Shown one piece after another: positions 1 through 11,530 of a stretch of DNA of 64,000 bases (the stretch's first letter is position 1; each line of letters begins with the position of its first letter). This stretch comes from Caulobacterales bacterium (GTDB lineage: Bacteria > Pseudomonadota > Alphaproteobacteria > Caulobacterales > Caulobacteraceae). The position numbers were made by a program, and so were the translations under genes. The notes under the pieces are model-generated. The model had not been told where the DNA came from. It made no database searches and saw only the letters and a list, made by a program, of their open reading frames with translations. Where the stretch lies: NCBI GenBank assembly GCA_019510435.1, contig JAEKKJ010000007.1:1-64000 (forward strand). Direction: 5' to 3'.

Positions 1-1025
1 TGCAGCGCTATGTCGACACCCTGATCGTCATCCCCAACCAGAACCTGTTCCGGGTGGCCAACGAGAAGACCACCTTCGCCGAGGCCTTCGGCATGGCGGA
101 CCAGGTGCTGCACTCGGGCGTGCGCTCGATCACCGACCTGATGGTGCTGCCGGGCCTGATCAACCTCGACTTCGCCGACGTCCGCACGGTGATGACCGAG
201 ATGGGCAAGGCGATGATGGGCACCGGCGAGGCCGCGGGCGAGGACCGGGCCCTGATGGCCGCCCAGAACGCCATCCAGAACCCCCTGCTGGACGAGATCT
301 CCCTGAAGGGCGCCAAGGCCGTGCTGGTGAACGTCACCGGCGGCCTGGACATGACCCTGCTGGAGGTCGACGAGGCCGCCAACGCCATCTCCGAGCAGGT
401 GGACCCGGAAGCCAACATCATCTTCGGCGCGGCGTTCGACCCGACGCTGGAGGGGATGATCCGCGTGTCGGTGGTCGCCACCGGCATGGACGGCGCCTCG
501 ATCGCCGCCATCGAGCCCAAGCTGGAGCGCCGCTCGCTCACCGCCGAGCCGCTGCGCGCCACGGTGACGCCGCGCGCGGCCGAGCCGGTGGCCGCCGAGC
601 TGGAGCCTGCGCCGCTGATGGCCCAGGCCGAGGCCCCGCTGGAGGCGGCGCTCGAAGAGGAGCAGCCCGATATCTTCGCCGCGGCGGCCGAGCCCGCCCC
701 GGCCATCGTGCAGCCCATGACCCGCATCGTCGACCCGGCCGTGGCTGACGCCGACGAGCTGGACGAGCCGCTGTTCGCCGAGCCGGCTTTCGAGCCGCGC
801 CGTCCGCGCGGCGGGTTCCTCAGCATCTTCGGCGGCCGCCCGCGCTACGACAGTTCGCAGCCCGCGCCGGCTCCGATGGCGTCCGCGCCGGCCTCGCGTC
901 CGGTCGCTTCGGCGGCCCCGGTCCGCGGCGGCGCCCAGCCGCTGGAGGCCCAGGTCCCTGCGGAGGACCTCGACCACGCCGAGGACCTGGAGATCCCGTC
1001 GTTCCTGCGCCGCCTGGCGAACTGA
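1..1025 (+). CDS. ftsZ: Cell division protein FtsZ, C-terminal part (5' truncated by window edge)
   Basis: FtsZ is the tubulin-like GTPase that polymerises into the cytoplasmic Z-ring and recruits the divisome. The reading frame is open at the left edge (first full codon at base 3) and enters at [15 protein letters not shown], followed by [11 protein letters not shown] and [10 protein letters not shown], which are hallmark segments of the tubulin C-terminal subdomain. The nucleotide-binding half lies outside the window. From roughly 160 residues into the visible part the protein becomes a long Ala/Pro/Glu-rich linker, then ends in the conserved peptide [12 protein letters not shown] that docks partner proteins. 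A linker of this length is characteristic of Caulobacterales FtsZ. It is followed by lpxC and bamD, the usual alphaproteobacterial order. Confidence 0.97.
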   Translation, partial: QRYVDTLIVIPNQNLFRVANEKTTFAEAFGMADQVLHSGVRSITDLMVLPGLINLDFADVRTVMTEMGKAMMGTGEAAGEDRALMAAQNAIQNPLLDEISLKGAKAVLVNVTGGLDMTLLEVDEAANAISEQVDPEANIIFGAAFDPTLEGMIRVSVVATGMDGASIAAIEPKLERRSLTAEPLRATVTPRAAEPVAAELEPAPLMAQAEAPLEAALEEEQPDIFAAAAEPAPAIVQPMTRIVDPAVADADELDEPLFAEPAFEPRRPRGGFLSIFGGRPRYDSSQPAPAPMASAPASRPVASAAPVRGGAQPLEAQVPAEDLDHAEDLEIPSFLRRLAN

Positions 1026-1053
1026 GCTCGCGGAACGCGATCTGTCGATAGGG

Positions 1054-1090
1054 TTGCCGGCGCGTCACAAACGGGGCGCGCCGACGGCAA
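1054..1090 (+). terminator. Possible terminator hairpin downstream of ftsZ
   Basis: TTGCCGGCGCG and GCGCGCCGACGGCAA can pair as a long stem with one small bulge about 30 bases after the ftsZ stop. There is no clean U-run after it, only AAATCTCC, so intrinsic termination is plausible but unproven. Confidence 0.35.
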
Positions 1091-1169
1091 ATCTCCTCGA
1101 AAACGTCACACCGCCGGAACGCGAAAACCGCTAGAATCCTTCCGAGCCTCGGAGTTCGGGAGGACGCGT

Positions 1170-1388
1170 ATGAGCCACCAACGTATCATCCTGGTGTCGC
1201 CCCTGGCCGATGGCTGGGCGGTGCTGTGCGCCGGTATCGAGCCCCTGGTGTTCCGCTCGGGCGGCCGCGCGGAGGCCCAGGCCAAGCGGCTGGCGCAGTG
1301 CCTGGCCAAGCTGGGCCGGGCGGTGCAGGTGCGCATCCTGGACCGCGCGCGCAACCTCGTCGGGACCCAGCTCTACCCGGCCACATAA
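1170..1388 (+). CDS. Small conserved-type protein of unknown function, 72 aa
   Basis: No function is recognised. The ATG is preceded by a good Shine-Dalgarno sequence (GGGAGGACGCGT). The protein starts MSHQRIILVSPL and has a strand-turn-helix look: a hydrophobic N-terminal strand, a WAVLCAGIEPLVF segment, then a basic amphipathic helix (AEAQAKRLAQCLAKLG) and a final strand. The general layout resembles short DUF2188-like proteins, but I cannot assign the family. It sits alone between ftsZ and lpxC in the same direction, and the spacing (144 and 231 bp) suggests its own transcription unit or readthrough from ftsZ. Confidence 0.7.
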   Translation: MSHQRIILVSPLADGWAVLCAGIEPLVFRSGGRAEAQAKRLAQCLAKLGRAVQVRILDRARNLVGTQLYPAT

Positions 1389-1490
1389 GGCCTTTCGCGA
1401 CCCCTTTCCCAAAGGTTGACGCCGCCCTGCAGCCGCGCTTTGCTGCGCGCCTAAACCCTTGCCAGATCAAGGCCTTGCGGGGTCCGCGGG

Positions 1491-1505
1491 TTAACGGATC
1501 CTGAA
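1491..1505 (+). promoter_or_regulatory. CtrA-like motif upstream of lpxC
   Basis: TTAA, seven bases, then TGAA matches 7 of 8 positions of the CtrA site TTAA-N7-TTAA known from Caulobacterales. It lies about 115 bases before the lpxC start. A single near-match can arise by chance, so this is a weak call. Confidence 0.25.
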
Positions 1506-1619
1506 GCGAAACATTGCGAAACACCAAGTGTTTTGCTGCGTTGCGTCAAGCAGCTTAGCTCGGGCGTTGGGGGACAAGGCACGGTCTCAGCACCGCGTAT
1601 CGTTGCAGGAAGGTCCACC

Positions 1620-2513
1620 TTGGCCGCACCGGTTTTCCAACAGACCGTCCGCGCGCCCGCGCTGTTCGCGGGGGTGGGGGTCCACACGGGTGAGTACACC
1701 CGCGTCACCGTGCGCCCGGCCGCGGCCGGCGCTGGCATCGTCTTCGTGCGCACCGACGTCCGCGACCGCGACAACCGCGTGCCCGCGATGGGCGAGGCGG
1801 TGTGCAAGACCCAGCTGGGCACCGTGATCGGCAATGCCGACGGCGTCACCGTCGCCACCATCGAGCACCTGATGTCCGCCTTCGCCATGCTGGGCGTCGA
1901 CAATGCGGTGGTCGAGCTGGACGGGCCCGAGATGCCGATCATGGACGGCTCTGCGGCGCCCTTCGTGCGCGTCCTGGACCGCGCGGGCCTCCGCCTGCAG
2001 GACGCGCCCCGCGACTACATCGAGATCCTGGACGCGGTCGAGGTGGTGGACGGCGACAAGCGCGCGACCCTGCGGCCGGCCGACGGCTTCGAGGTCGCCT
2101 TCGAGATCGCCTTCCCCACCGCCGCCATCGGCCGCCAGGTCATCGACCTCTTCATGGACGAGGCGGCCTTCCGCACCGAACTGGCCGACTGCCGCACCTT
2201 CGGCTTCCTGCGCGAGGTGGAGGCCCTGCGCGCCATGGGCCTGGCCCGCGGCGGCTCCATGGAGAACGCCGTGGTGATCGACGGCGACCGGATCCTCAAC
2301 CCGGAGGGCCTGCGCCGCCCCGACGAGTTCGTGCGCCACAAGGCCCTCGACGCCATCGGCGACCTCTACCTGCTGGGCGGCCCGCTGCTGGGCCGCTTCG
2401 AGGGCGTGCTGGCCGGCCATGGCCTGAACAACGCCCTGGTTCGCGCCCTGCTGGCCCGGCCCGACGCCTGGCGCTGGACGACCCTGGCCGAAGAGCTGCG
2501 CCAGGCGGTCTAG
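1620..2513 (+). CDS. lpxC: UDP-3-O-acyl-N-acetylglucosamine deacetylase LpxC
   Basis: LpxC is the zinc amidase that commits UDP-acyl-GlcNAc to lipid A synthesis in the cytoplasm. The zinc-site signatures are present: EHLMSAF supplies one His and HKALDAIGDL the second His and the Asp, while GHGLNNALVRALL carries the late catalytic His. I place the start at a TTG because AGGAAGG lies seven bases upstream and the product (297 aa) then begins AAPVFQQTV, close to the usual LpxC length of about 300. A further upstream TTG at 1533 would add 29 residues with no similarity to the family. It lies in the ftsZ-lpxC-bamD order. Confidence 0.96.
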   Translation: MAAPVFQQTVRAPALFAGVGVHTGEYTRVTVRPAAAGAGIVFVRTDVRDRDNRVPAMGEAVCKTQLGTVIGNADGVTVATIEHLMSAFAMLGVDNAVVELDGPEMPIMDGSAAPFVRVLDRAGLRLQDAPRDYIEILDAVEVVDGDKRATLRPADGFEVAFEIAFPTAAIGRQVIDLFMDEAAFRTELADCRTFGFLREVEALRAMGLARGGSMENAVVIDGDRILNPEGLRRPDEFVRHKALDAIGDLYLLGGPLLGRFEGVLAGHGLNNALVRALLARPDAWRWTTLAEELRQAV

Positions 2514-2524
2514 GATTTCCTTAT

Positions 2525-2691
2525 CTCTCCCCTTCATGGGGAGGTTGGCGAGCCCCCGGGTCCGGCCTCTTGGCGAGCCCGAGGACAGGCTTCGCGAGAC
2601 GGGTGGGGAGACCAAGACCGGACGCTGAGCCCGGTCGTGGCTTCCTCACCCTGATCGCTTCGCGATCTGTCCCTCCCCATCAAGGGAGGGA
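2525..2691. repeat. Family-2 palindromic repeat pair (BIME-like)
   Basis: The lpxC-bamD gap starts with TCTCCCCTTCATGGGGAG and ends with CCCTCCCCATCAAGGGAGGG. A central linker contains GACCGG and CCGGTC arms. The right half carries CCTCACCCTG followed by an inner GCTTCGCGATC hairpin. The left half is longer than at other copies because a GGCGAGCCC word occurs twice. The same architecture occurs near 24708, 25929 and 32471. Confidence 0.85.
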
Positions 2692-2791
2692 ACACGACTC
2701 CCCGATGCGACTGCGCCGCCGTTTGCGCGCCACACTCGCTAGTGTAGAAGCGACTCTCCGCGTGGGGGCGCGCGATCGTCTTGAGGTGAAG

Positions 2792-3826
2792 GTGTCTCTG
2801 GTTTCCAAATCCGCGAAGGTGGCCCTGGTCGCCACCATGTGCGCCCTTGCCGTCGCCGGTTGCGCCGGCCGCTCCAAGAAGAACAAGCCCCACTTGGCCT
2901 ATGAGGAGCGCCCCGTGGAGCTGCTCTACGCCACGGGCGCGGACCGGCTGGACAAGCGCCAGTGGACCCAGGCGGTCGACTACTTCCAGGAGGTGGAGCG
3001 CCAGCACCCCTATTCGGAGTGGTCGCGGCGGGCGATGCTGATGCAGGCCTACGCCCACTACGAGGCCAACGACTATTCCGAGGCGATCGCCGACGCCGAT
3101 CGGTTCATCCAGCTCTATCCCGGCAACCAGGCCGCCGCCTACGCCCACTACATCAAGGCCGTCTGCTACTTCGAGCAGATCGTCGACGTGAACCGGGACC
3201 AGGCCTCCACCGGCCAGGCGCTGGAGGCCCTGCGCGACGTGGCCCAGCGCTATCCGGCCACCGAATACGCCCACGACGCCCGCCTGAAGATCGACATGGT
3301 CAACGACCAGCTGGCCGGCAAGGAAATGACCATCGGCCGCTGGTACCTGCGCCAGGGCGACACCCTGGCGGCCGTGAACCGGTTCAAGACCGTGGTCGAC
3401 CGCTACCAGACCACCAGCCACGCGCCCGAGGCGCTGTACCGCCTGGTCGAGGGCTACCTGACCCTGGGCCTGCTGGAAGAGGCCAAGCGCAACGGGGCGG
3501 TGCTGGGCTACAACTATCCCGGCGATCCCTGGTACTCGGACGCCTATCGGCTCTTGACCAGCAAGGGCCTCAAGCCCGCCGTCGAGCCCAAGGGCGGCGG
3601 CAAGCACGGCCTGATCCACCTGCCGTTCCGCAAGGACAAGGGCCAGACGGTCCGCCCGCCCCAGGCCGCGCCGGCGGTGAAGACCGCCGACGCCGGCTCC
3701 ACGGCCGCCACGACCGAGGCCGCGGCCCCGACGACGGACGCTGCCGCGGCGCCGGCGGCTGCGCCCGAAACGCCCGCGCCGGCCCAGCCGAAGAAGAAGC
3801 GCTTCCACCTGCCGTTCACGAAGTAG
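2792..3826 (+). CDS. bamD: Outer membrane assembly lipoprotein BamD (ComL family) with long C-terminal tail
   Basis: BamD is the TPR lipoprotein that links BamA to the BAM complex folding outer membrane beta-barrels. A signal peptide with lipobox AVAGC is followed by tandem TPR-like helices (EEVERQHPYSEWSRRAML, IQLYPGNQAAAYAHYIKAVCYF, RYPATEYAHDAR) typical of the family. The start is uncertain: GTG 2792 has GAGG five bases upstream, while GTG 2786 and ATG 2705 are in-frame alternatives. After the TPR region an extra Ala/Pro/Thr-rich tail of about 100 residues holds two similar motifs, HLPFRKDKG and HLPFTK. E. coli BamD, at about 245 aa, lacks this tail. The next gene is recN. Confidence 0.93.
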   Translation: MSLVSKSAKVALVATMCALAVAGCAGRSKKNKPHLAYEERPVELLYATGADRLDKRQWTQAVDYFQEVERQHPYSEWSRRAMLMQAYAHYEANDYSEAIADADRFIQLYPGNQAAAYAHYIKAVCYFEQIVDVNRDQASTGQALEALRDVAQRYPATEYAHDARLKIDMVNDQLAGKEMTIGRWYLRQGDTLAAVNRFKTVVDRYQTTSHAPEALYRLVEGYLTLGLLEEAKRNGAVLGYNYPGDPWYSDAYRLLTSKGLKPAVEPKGGGKHGLIHLPFRKDKGQTVRPPQAAPAVKTADAGSTAATTEAAAPTTDAAAAPAAAPETPAPAQPKKKRFHLPFTK

Positions 3827-3872
3827 GCGAGGGCGCTTCAACCGGCGCTGATTCCATACGATCCTGGCCCTG

Positions 3873-5570
3873 ATGCTGATCGGCCTGCAGATCCGTGACG
3901 TGGTGCTGATCGAGGCGCTGGACCTGTCCATCGGCCCGCGCCTCACTGCGCTCACCGGCGAGACCGGGGCCGGCAAGTCGATCATCCTGGACGCCCTGGG
4001 CCTGGCCACCGGCGCGCGCGGCGACGCGGGCCTGGTGCGGCGCGGCGCGCCCCAGGCGGTGGCCGCCGCAGTCTTTGCCCCCGCGCCCGACCATCCGGTC
4101 TGGGCGCTGCTGGAGGACAAGGGCCTGGCCTATGCCCGCGACGAGGACCTGGTCCTGCGCCGCACATTGAGCGCCGACGGCCGCAGCCGCGCCTTCGTCA
4201 ACGACCAGGCCACAGGCGTCGGCGTGCTCAAGGAGCTGGGCGAGGCGCTGCTGGAGGTGCACGGCCAGCACGAGACCGTGGGCCTGCTGGACGCGCGCAC
4301 CCACCGACCGCTGCTGGACGCCTACGGTGGGCTGGAGGGGCTTGGCGCCGAGGTCGCCGCCGGCTGGCGGGCCTGGCGCGAGGCGGCCCAGCGGGCCGAG
4401 GCGCTGCGGGCGGACGTGGCGCGCGCGGCGGCCGAGACCGAGGAGCTGACCTTCCGCCTCTCCGAGCTGGACCGGCTGGACCCGCGCGAAGGCGAGGAGA
4501 CCGAGCTCGCAGAACAGCGCGCCGTGCTGGGCGCGGCCGAGAAGGCCCTGACCGACATCGCCAGCGCGCGCGAGGCCTTCGACGGGCTAGGCGGCCGCGT
4601 CGCCGCCGCGATTCGGGCCCTGGAGCGGGCGCGCGAGCGGGCCCTGGCCGCGGGCGCGGCGGCGGACGGCTCGGCAGTGGCCCGTGTGGCCGCCGCGGCC
4701 GAGGCCCTGGACCGGGTGCTGGTGGAGGCCACCGAGGCGGAGGCCGCCATCGACGCGGCCGCAGGCGCCTTCGACTTCGAACCCGATCGGCTGGAGAAGA
4801 CCGAGGAGCGGCTGTTCGACCTGCGGGGCCTGGCGCGCAAGCTGGGTGTGGCGGTGGAGGCGCTGCCGGGCCTGCGCCTCAGCTTCGCCGGGCGCCTGCG
4901 GGCGGTGGAGAGTTCCGAGGCGGCGCTGAAGGCGGCGGAGGCCGCGGTGGCGGCGGCGCGGGCGGCCTATCTGGAGGTCGCCCGGCGGCTCAGCGACGCG
5001 CGCCGCGCGGCCGGCGAGCGGCTGGCGGCGGCGGTAATGGGCGAACTCGCGCCGCTCAAGCTGGACAAGGCCCGGTTCCGGGTCGCCGTGGAGCCGCTCG
5101 CCGAGGACCGCGCCGGCGTCGCGGGCCTGGACCGGGTGGCCTTCGAGATCGCCACCAACCCCGGCGCGCCGTTCGGAGACCTGGGCGCCATCGCCTCGGG
5201 CGGCGAGCTGGCCCGCTTCGCCCTGGCGCTCAAGGCCTCGCTGGCCGGCCGCGCGGCGGGGGCTCAACCGCTGATGATCTTCGACGAGGTGGACCAGGGC
5301 GTCGGCGGTGCGGTGGCCGACGCCGTGGGCCTGCGCCTGAAGCGGCTGGCCGCGGCGGCGCAGGTGCTGGTGGTGACCCACAGCCCGCAGGTCGCCGCCC
5401 GCGCCGAGGCCCACTGGCGCATCGCCAAGGCCGGCGATGGTGAGCGCCTGCGCACCGCCGTCGAGGTGCTTTCCCCCGCCGACCGCGAAGAAGAGATCGC
5501 CCGCATGCTCGCCGGCGCCCAAATCACCGACGCCGCCCGCGCCGCGGCGAGAGCGCTGATGGAGGCCTAG
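3873..5570 (+). CDS. recN: DNA repair protein RecN
   Basis: RecN is an SMC-like ATPase that acts early at double-strand breaks. The 565-residue product has the expected layout. An N-terminal Walker A (GETGAGKS, about residues 29-36) is followed by long Ala/Glu/Arg-rich coiled-coil arms, then the ABC signature ASGGELARFALALK and the Walker B stretch MIFDEVDQGVGG. ATG 3873 begins MLIGLQIRDVVLIEAL, the standard RecN N-terminus. The stop codon ends exactly where the family-1 inverted repeat begins (5571), so the repeat replaced or abutted any native 3' flank. Confidence 0.97.
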   Translation: MLIGLQIRDVVLIEALDLSIGPRLTALTGETGAGKSIILDALGLATGARGDAGLVRRGAPQAVAAAVFAPAPDHPVWALLEDKGLAYARDEDLVLRRTLSADGRSRAFVNDQATGVGVLKELGEALLEVHGQHETVGLLDARTHRPLLDAYGGLEGLGAEVAAGWRAWREAAQRAEALRADVARAAAETEELTFRLSELDRLDPREGEETELAEQRAVLGAAEKALTDIASAREAFDGLGGRVAAAIRALERARERALAAGAAADGSAVARVAAAAEALDRVLVEATEAEAAIDAAAGAFDFEPDRLEKTEERLFDLRGLARKLGVAVEALPGLRLSFAGRLRAVESSEAALKAAEAAVAAARAAYLEVARRLSDARRAAGERLAAAVMGELAPLKLDKARFRVAVEPLAEDRAGVAGLDRVAFEIATNPGAPFGDLGAIASGGELARFALALKASLAGRAAGAQPLMIFDEVDQGVGGAVADAVGLRLKRLAAAAQVLVVTHSPQVAARAEAHWRIAKAGDGERLRTAVEVLSPADREEEIARMLAGAQITDAARAAARALMEA

Positions 5571-5634
5571 GTTCCTCTCCCGCTTGCGGGAGAGGGGGAC
5601 CGCCCGCCGAAGAGCGGGTGGTGGAGAGGGAAAG
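5571..5634 (+). repeat. Left 64-bp inverted repeat of DUF559 cassette (family 1)
   Basis: It begins GTTCCTCTCCCGCTTGCGGG, continues through GACCGCCCGCCGAAGAGCG and ends GGTGGAGAGGGAAAG. It is the near-exact reverse complement of 6021-6084, with four mismatches. Confidence 0.92.
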
Positions 5635-5640
5635 CGCAGC

Positions 5641-8258
<2,618 letters not shown>

Positions 8259-8333
8259 TGGCTTTCCCGCCGCCTCCCGCTTGACCGTCCGGCGCGCTCT
8301 AGGCATCGCTGGCGCACCAGCCGGAGCTTAGCG

Positions 8334-8993
8334 ATGAACCCGTTCCCCGACGACATCTTCACCGAGCCGGAGGATGTCGATCCCAACACCCTCGACAACC
8401 TGGGTCCGCTGCGGCGGCTGGCGGGGATCTGGGAAGGCCGCAAGGGGATCGACCTCAATCCCAAGGCCGAGGGTCCGGAGCGGCGGGAATATATCGAGCG
8501 CATCGAGATGCAGCCGATCGACCCGCAGGCCAACGGCCCGCAGCTGCTCTACGGCCTGCGCTACCACATCCACATCATCGCCACCGACGAGGACGGCACC
8601 TTCCACGACCAGGTGGGCTACTGGCTGTGGGAGCCGGCGACCGGCCTCGTCATGCAGACCGTGGCCATTCCGCGCGGCCAGGTGGTGCTGGCGGGTGGGC
8701 GGGCGGCGGCGGACGGCGTGTCGCTGGTGGTGGAGGCTGCGCGCGGCTCCACCGAGTTCGGGATCGCCTCGACCGCCTTCCTGGAGCATGCCTTCCGCAC
8801 CGACTCCTACCGGCTGGAGATCACCTTCGACGCGGACGGGGGCTGGTCATATGTGTCCGACACCATGCTGGCGGTGCGCGGCGCGGCGGCGCCCTTCCGC
8901 CACCGGGACCGCAACGCCCTGGTAAAGGTCGGGGAGCCGACGCCCAATCCCCTGGCGCAGATCGCCGCCGCGGGCGCGGAGGCGGGCGTCTAG
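8334..8993 (+). CDS. Nitrobindin-like / FABP-type heme-binding beta-barrel protein
   Basis: The 219-aa product has the sequence style of THAP4/nitrobindin-type ten-stranded barrels: LGPLRRLAGIWEGRKGID near the N-terminus, YGLRYHIHI, VGYWLWEPATGLVMQTVAIPRGQ and a late SYRLEITFD strand. Proteins of this fold may bind ferric heme or hydrophobic ligands, but no ligand can be assigned here. No signal peptide is present, so it is probably cytoplasmic. The ATG follows CCGGAGCTTAGCG, a modest Shine-Dalgarno. It stands alone between ligA and the PQQ dehydrogenase gene. Confidence 0.72.
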   Translation: MNPFPDDIFTEPEDVDPNTLDNLGPLRRLAGIWEGRKGIDLNPKAEGPERREYIERIEMQPIDPQANGPQLLYGLRYHIHIIATDEDGTFHDQVGYWLWEPATGLVMQTVAIPRGQVVLAGGRAAADGVSLVVEAARGSTEFGIASTAFLEHAFRTDSYRLEITFDADGGWSYVSDTMLAVRGAAAPFRHRDRNALVKVGEPTPNPLAQIAAAGAEAGV

Positions 8994-9109
8994 GCCAGGA
9001 CCGCCTCTCGGCATTTTGCGGAAAAAAGATCGTATAGCGATCCATTAGGGTCGGAACCCCGACGCAGGCCCGCGGTTACCCTGGCGGTCGAACGCCAGGA
9101 GGACGGGTC

Positions 9110-11527
9110 ATGACCTTGGCCAGCGTGCGCACGCCGGGCCGCGCCAGCGGTGTGGCGATCAAGGCCCTGGGCGTGGTCCTCGCCCTGATCGGCCTCATCC
9201 TGGCCGGCGGAGGCCTCTGGCTCGCCGCGATCGGCGGCTCGCCCTACTATGTCCTGGCCGGCCTTGGCCTCATCGCCGCGGGCGTGATGCTGTTCCGGAT
9301 GCGCATGGCGGGCGTGGCGATCTACGCCGGGGTCTTCGTCCTCACCTTCATCTGGGCGCTGTGGGAGGTCGGGCTGGACGGCTGGGGCCTGATCCCGCGG
9401 CTGTTCGGGCCGGCCGTGCTGATGGCGCTGGTCCTGTGGGCGGCGATCGGCCTGGGCGAGGGGCGGGAAGGGCGGCGCGCCGCCGGCCTGACCCTGGCGG
9501 GCTTCGTGGTCGCGGCCCTGGTGTTCAGCGGCGTCGTCTATGCCGTGGACGGCCCGGCGGCGGCGCGGCCGCTGCCCGGTCCACACTACGCGCTGCGCGA
9601 TCCTTCGCCGATGCCGGCGGGCGCCGACTGGCCGGCCTATGGCGGCGCCTATTCGGCCCAGCGCTATTCGCCCCTGGCCCAGATCACGCCGGCCAATGTC
9701 ACCGGCCTGCAGCGCGCCTGGGTGTTCCACACCGGCGACCTGCCCAGCCATTTCGCCGCCAACACCTATGGAGCCGAGGACACCCCGCTGAAGGTGGGCG
9801 ACAGCCTCTATGTCTGCACGCCCAAGAGCCGGGTGATCGCCCTGGACGCCGGCAGCGGCCGCGAGCTGTGGCGCTTCGACCCCAAGGTGGCCGACATCTG
9901 GATCCCCTACACGGCGGCCTGCCGCGGCGTGGCTTATTACGCCGTGCCGGGCGCGGCGCCCGGCAGCGCCTGCGCCACGCGGATCATCTGGGGCACGCTG
10001 GACGGGCGACTGATCGCCGTGGACGCCCGCACCGGCCTGGCCTGCAGCGGCTTCGGCCAGGGCGGGCAGGTGGACATCAAGGTGGGCATGGGCCCGGTGA
10101 CGCCCGGCATGGTGTCGATCAACTCCGCCCCCACCATCGTCCGCGGCGTGGTGGTCACCGGCCACCAGGTGCTGGACGGCCAGCGGCGGGACGCGCCTTC
10201 CGGCGTGATCCTGGGTTATGACGCGGTCACCGGCGCCCTGAAGTGGGCCTGGGACGTGCAGCGTCCGGACCTCACCGGCCTGCCGGCGCCCAACGACATG
10301 TTCACCCGCGGCACGCCCAACAGCTGGACCACGTCCACCGGCGACGAGCAGCTGGGCCTGGTCTACGTGCCGATGGGCAACACCGCCGGCGACTACTGGA
10401 GCTCCAGCCGCGGTCCGCTGGAGAAGCAGGTCTCCTCGTCCCTGGTGGCCCTGGACGTGGCCACGGGCAAGCCGGCCTGGACCTTCCAGACGGTGCACAT
10501 GGACGTCTGGGACTACGACCTGGGCTCCCAAGGCACCCTGGTGGACTACCCGACTCCCGCCGGCCCCGTGCCCGCGATCATCGTGCCCAGCAAACAGGGC
10601 GACCTCTACGTCCTGGACCGCCGAACCGGCCGTCCCCTGACGCCGGTGCGCGAGGAACCTGCGCCGCAGGGGGGCGTGGAGCCCGCGATGCGGTCCCCGA
10701 CCCAGCCGCATTCGCTGTTCAACACCCTGCGCAAGGCCGACCTCACCGAACGGTCCATGTGGGGGATGTCGCCCATCGACCAGATGGCCTGCCGCATCCA
10801 GTACCGGCTGGCCTCCTACAAGGGCTTCTACACGCCGCCGGAGACCACGCGGCGCTGGGTGGAATACCCCGGCTACAACGGCGGCTCCGACTGGGGCGGC
10901 ATCGCGGTCGACCCGGTTCGCGGGGTGATCGTCGCCAACTACAACGACATGCCCAACTACAACCGCCTGATCCCCCGCGCCCAGGCGGACAGGATGGGCT
11001 GGGCGCCCCGCGGCCAGAACCGGGGCGGCCAACTGGGCGAGGGCTCCGAAGGCGCCGGCGACCCGCAGGTGGGCGACCCCTACGCCATCCAGGTCAACGC
11101 CGGCTGGCGGATGCCCTGGACCAAGCTCTTGTGCAAGGAGCCGCCCTACGGCGGGATCCGCGCCATCGACCTGGCCACCGGCCGCACGCTCTGGGACCGC
11201 CCGTTCGGCACGGCGCGCCGCAACGGCCCGTTCGACATCCCCTCGGGCCTGCCCTTCCACATCGGCACGCCGAACAACGGCGGGGCGGTGGTGACGGCCG
11301 GCGGGCTGGTGTTCATCTCGGCGGCCACCGACGACCTCATGCGGGCCATCGACCTGAAGAGCGGCAAGACCGTTTGGCAGGACAAGCTGCCGGGCGGCGG
11401 CCAGGCGACGCCGATGACCTACACCGCCGGCGGGCGGCAGTACGTGGTGATCATGGCGGGCGGGCACCACTTCATGCAGACGCCGGTCAGCGACGCCCTG
11501 GTGGCCTACGCCCTGCCGCCGCGGTGA
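9110..11527 (+). CDS. Membrane-bound PQQ-dependent dehydrogenase, glucose/quinate/shikimate family
   Basis: Family members oxidise glucose or quinate/shikimate in the periplasm and pass electrons to ubiquinone. The first 145 residues form about five transmembrane helices, which anchor the enzyme. A PQQ beta-propeller follows, with repeated tryptophan-docking blades (SRVIALDAGSGRELWRF, GAVVTAGGLVFISAATDD, WGTLDGRLIAVDARTG). DWPAYGGAYSAQRYSPL and HMDVWDYDLGSQ match family landmarks, the latter holding the presumed catalytic Asp. The 805-aa length is standard. AGGAGG sits upstream of ATG 9110. Which substrate it uses cannot be read from the sequence, and no PQQ-synthesis genes are nearby. Confidence 0.9.
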   Translation: MTLASVRTPGRASGVAIKALGVVLALIGLILAGGGLWLAAIGGSPYYVLAGLGLIAAGVMLFRMRMAGVAIYAGVFVLTFIWALWEVGLDGWGLIPRLFGPAVLMALVLWAAIGLGEGREGRRAAGLTLAGFVVAALVFSGVVYAVDGPAAARPLPGPHYALRDPSPMPAGADWPAYGGAYSAQRYSPLAQITPANVTGLQRAWVFHTGDLPSHFAANTYGAEDTPLKVGDSLYVCTPKSRVIALDAGSGRELWRFDPKVADIWIPYTAACRGVAYYAVPGAAPGSACATRIIWGTLDGRLIAVDARTGLACSGFGQGGQVDIKVGMGPVTPGMVSINSAPTIVRGVVVTGHQVLDGQRRDAPSGVILGYDAVTGALKWAWDVQRPDLTGLPAPNDMFTRGTPNSWTTSTGDEQLGLVYVPMGNTAGDYWSSSRGPLEKQVSSSLVALDVATGKPAWTFQTVHMDVWDYDLGSQGTLVDYPTPAGPVPAIIVPSKQGDLYVLDRRTGRPLTPVREEPAPQGGVEPAMRSPTQPHSLFNTLRKADLTERSMWGMSPIDQMACRIQYRLASYKGFYTPPETTRRWVEYPGYNGGSDWGGIAVDPVRGVIVANYNDMPNYNRLIPRAQADRMGWAPRGQNRGGQLGEGSEGAGDPQVGDPYAIQVNAGWRMPWTKLLCKEPPYGGIRAIDLATGRTLWDRPFGTARRNGPFDIPSGLPFHIGTPNNGGAVVTAGGLVFISAATDDLMRAIDLKSGKTVWQDKLPGGGQATPMTYTAGGRQYVVIMAGGHHFMQTPVSDALVAYALPPR

Positions 11528-11530
11528 GGA

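Noticed and set aside
8..826. Long minus-strand frame opposite ftsZ
   Set aside because: It is Ser/Ala-rich shadow coding opposite ftsZ, with no family features. High GC makes long antisense frames common.
1587..2615. Minus-strand frame of 342 codons opposite lpxC
   Set aside because: Composition is Gly/Ala/His/Arg-rich and mirrors the lpxC third-position bias. No domain can be recognised.
2534..4120. Minus-strand frame of 528 codons opposite bamD and the recN 5' end
   Set aside because: It covers two clear genes on the other strand and the family-2 repeat, and has no recognisable motif.
8990..11470. Minus-strand frame of 826 codons opposite the PQQ dehydrogenase
   Set aside because: The plus strand has a complete dehydrogenase with a strong ribosome site; the antisense frame shows no family motif.
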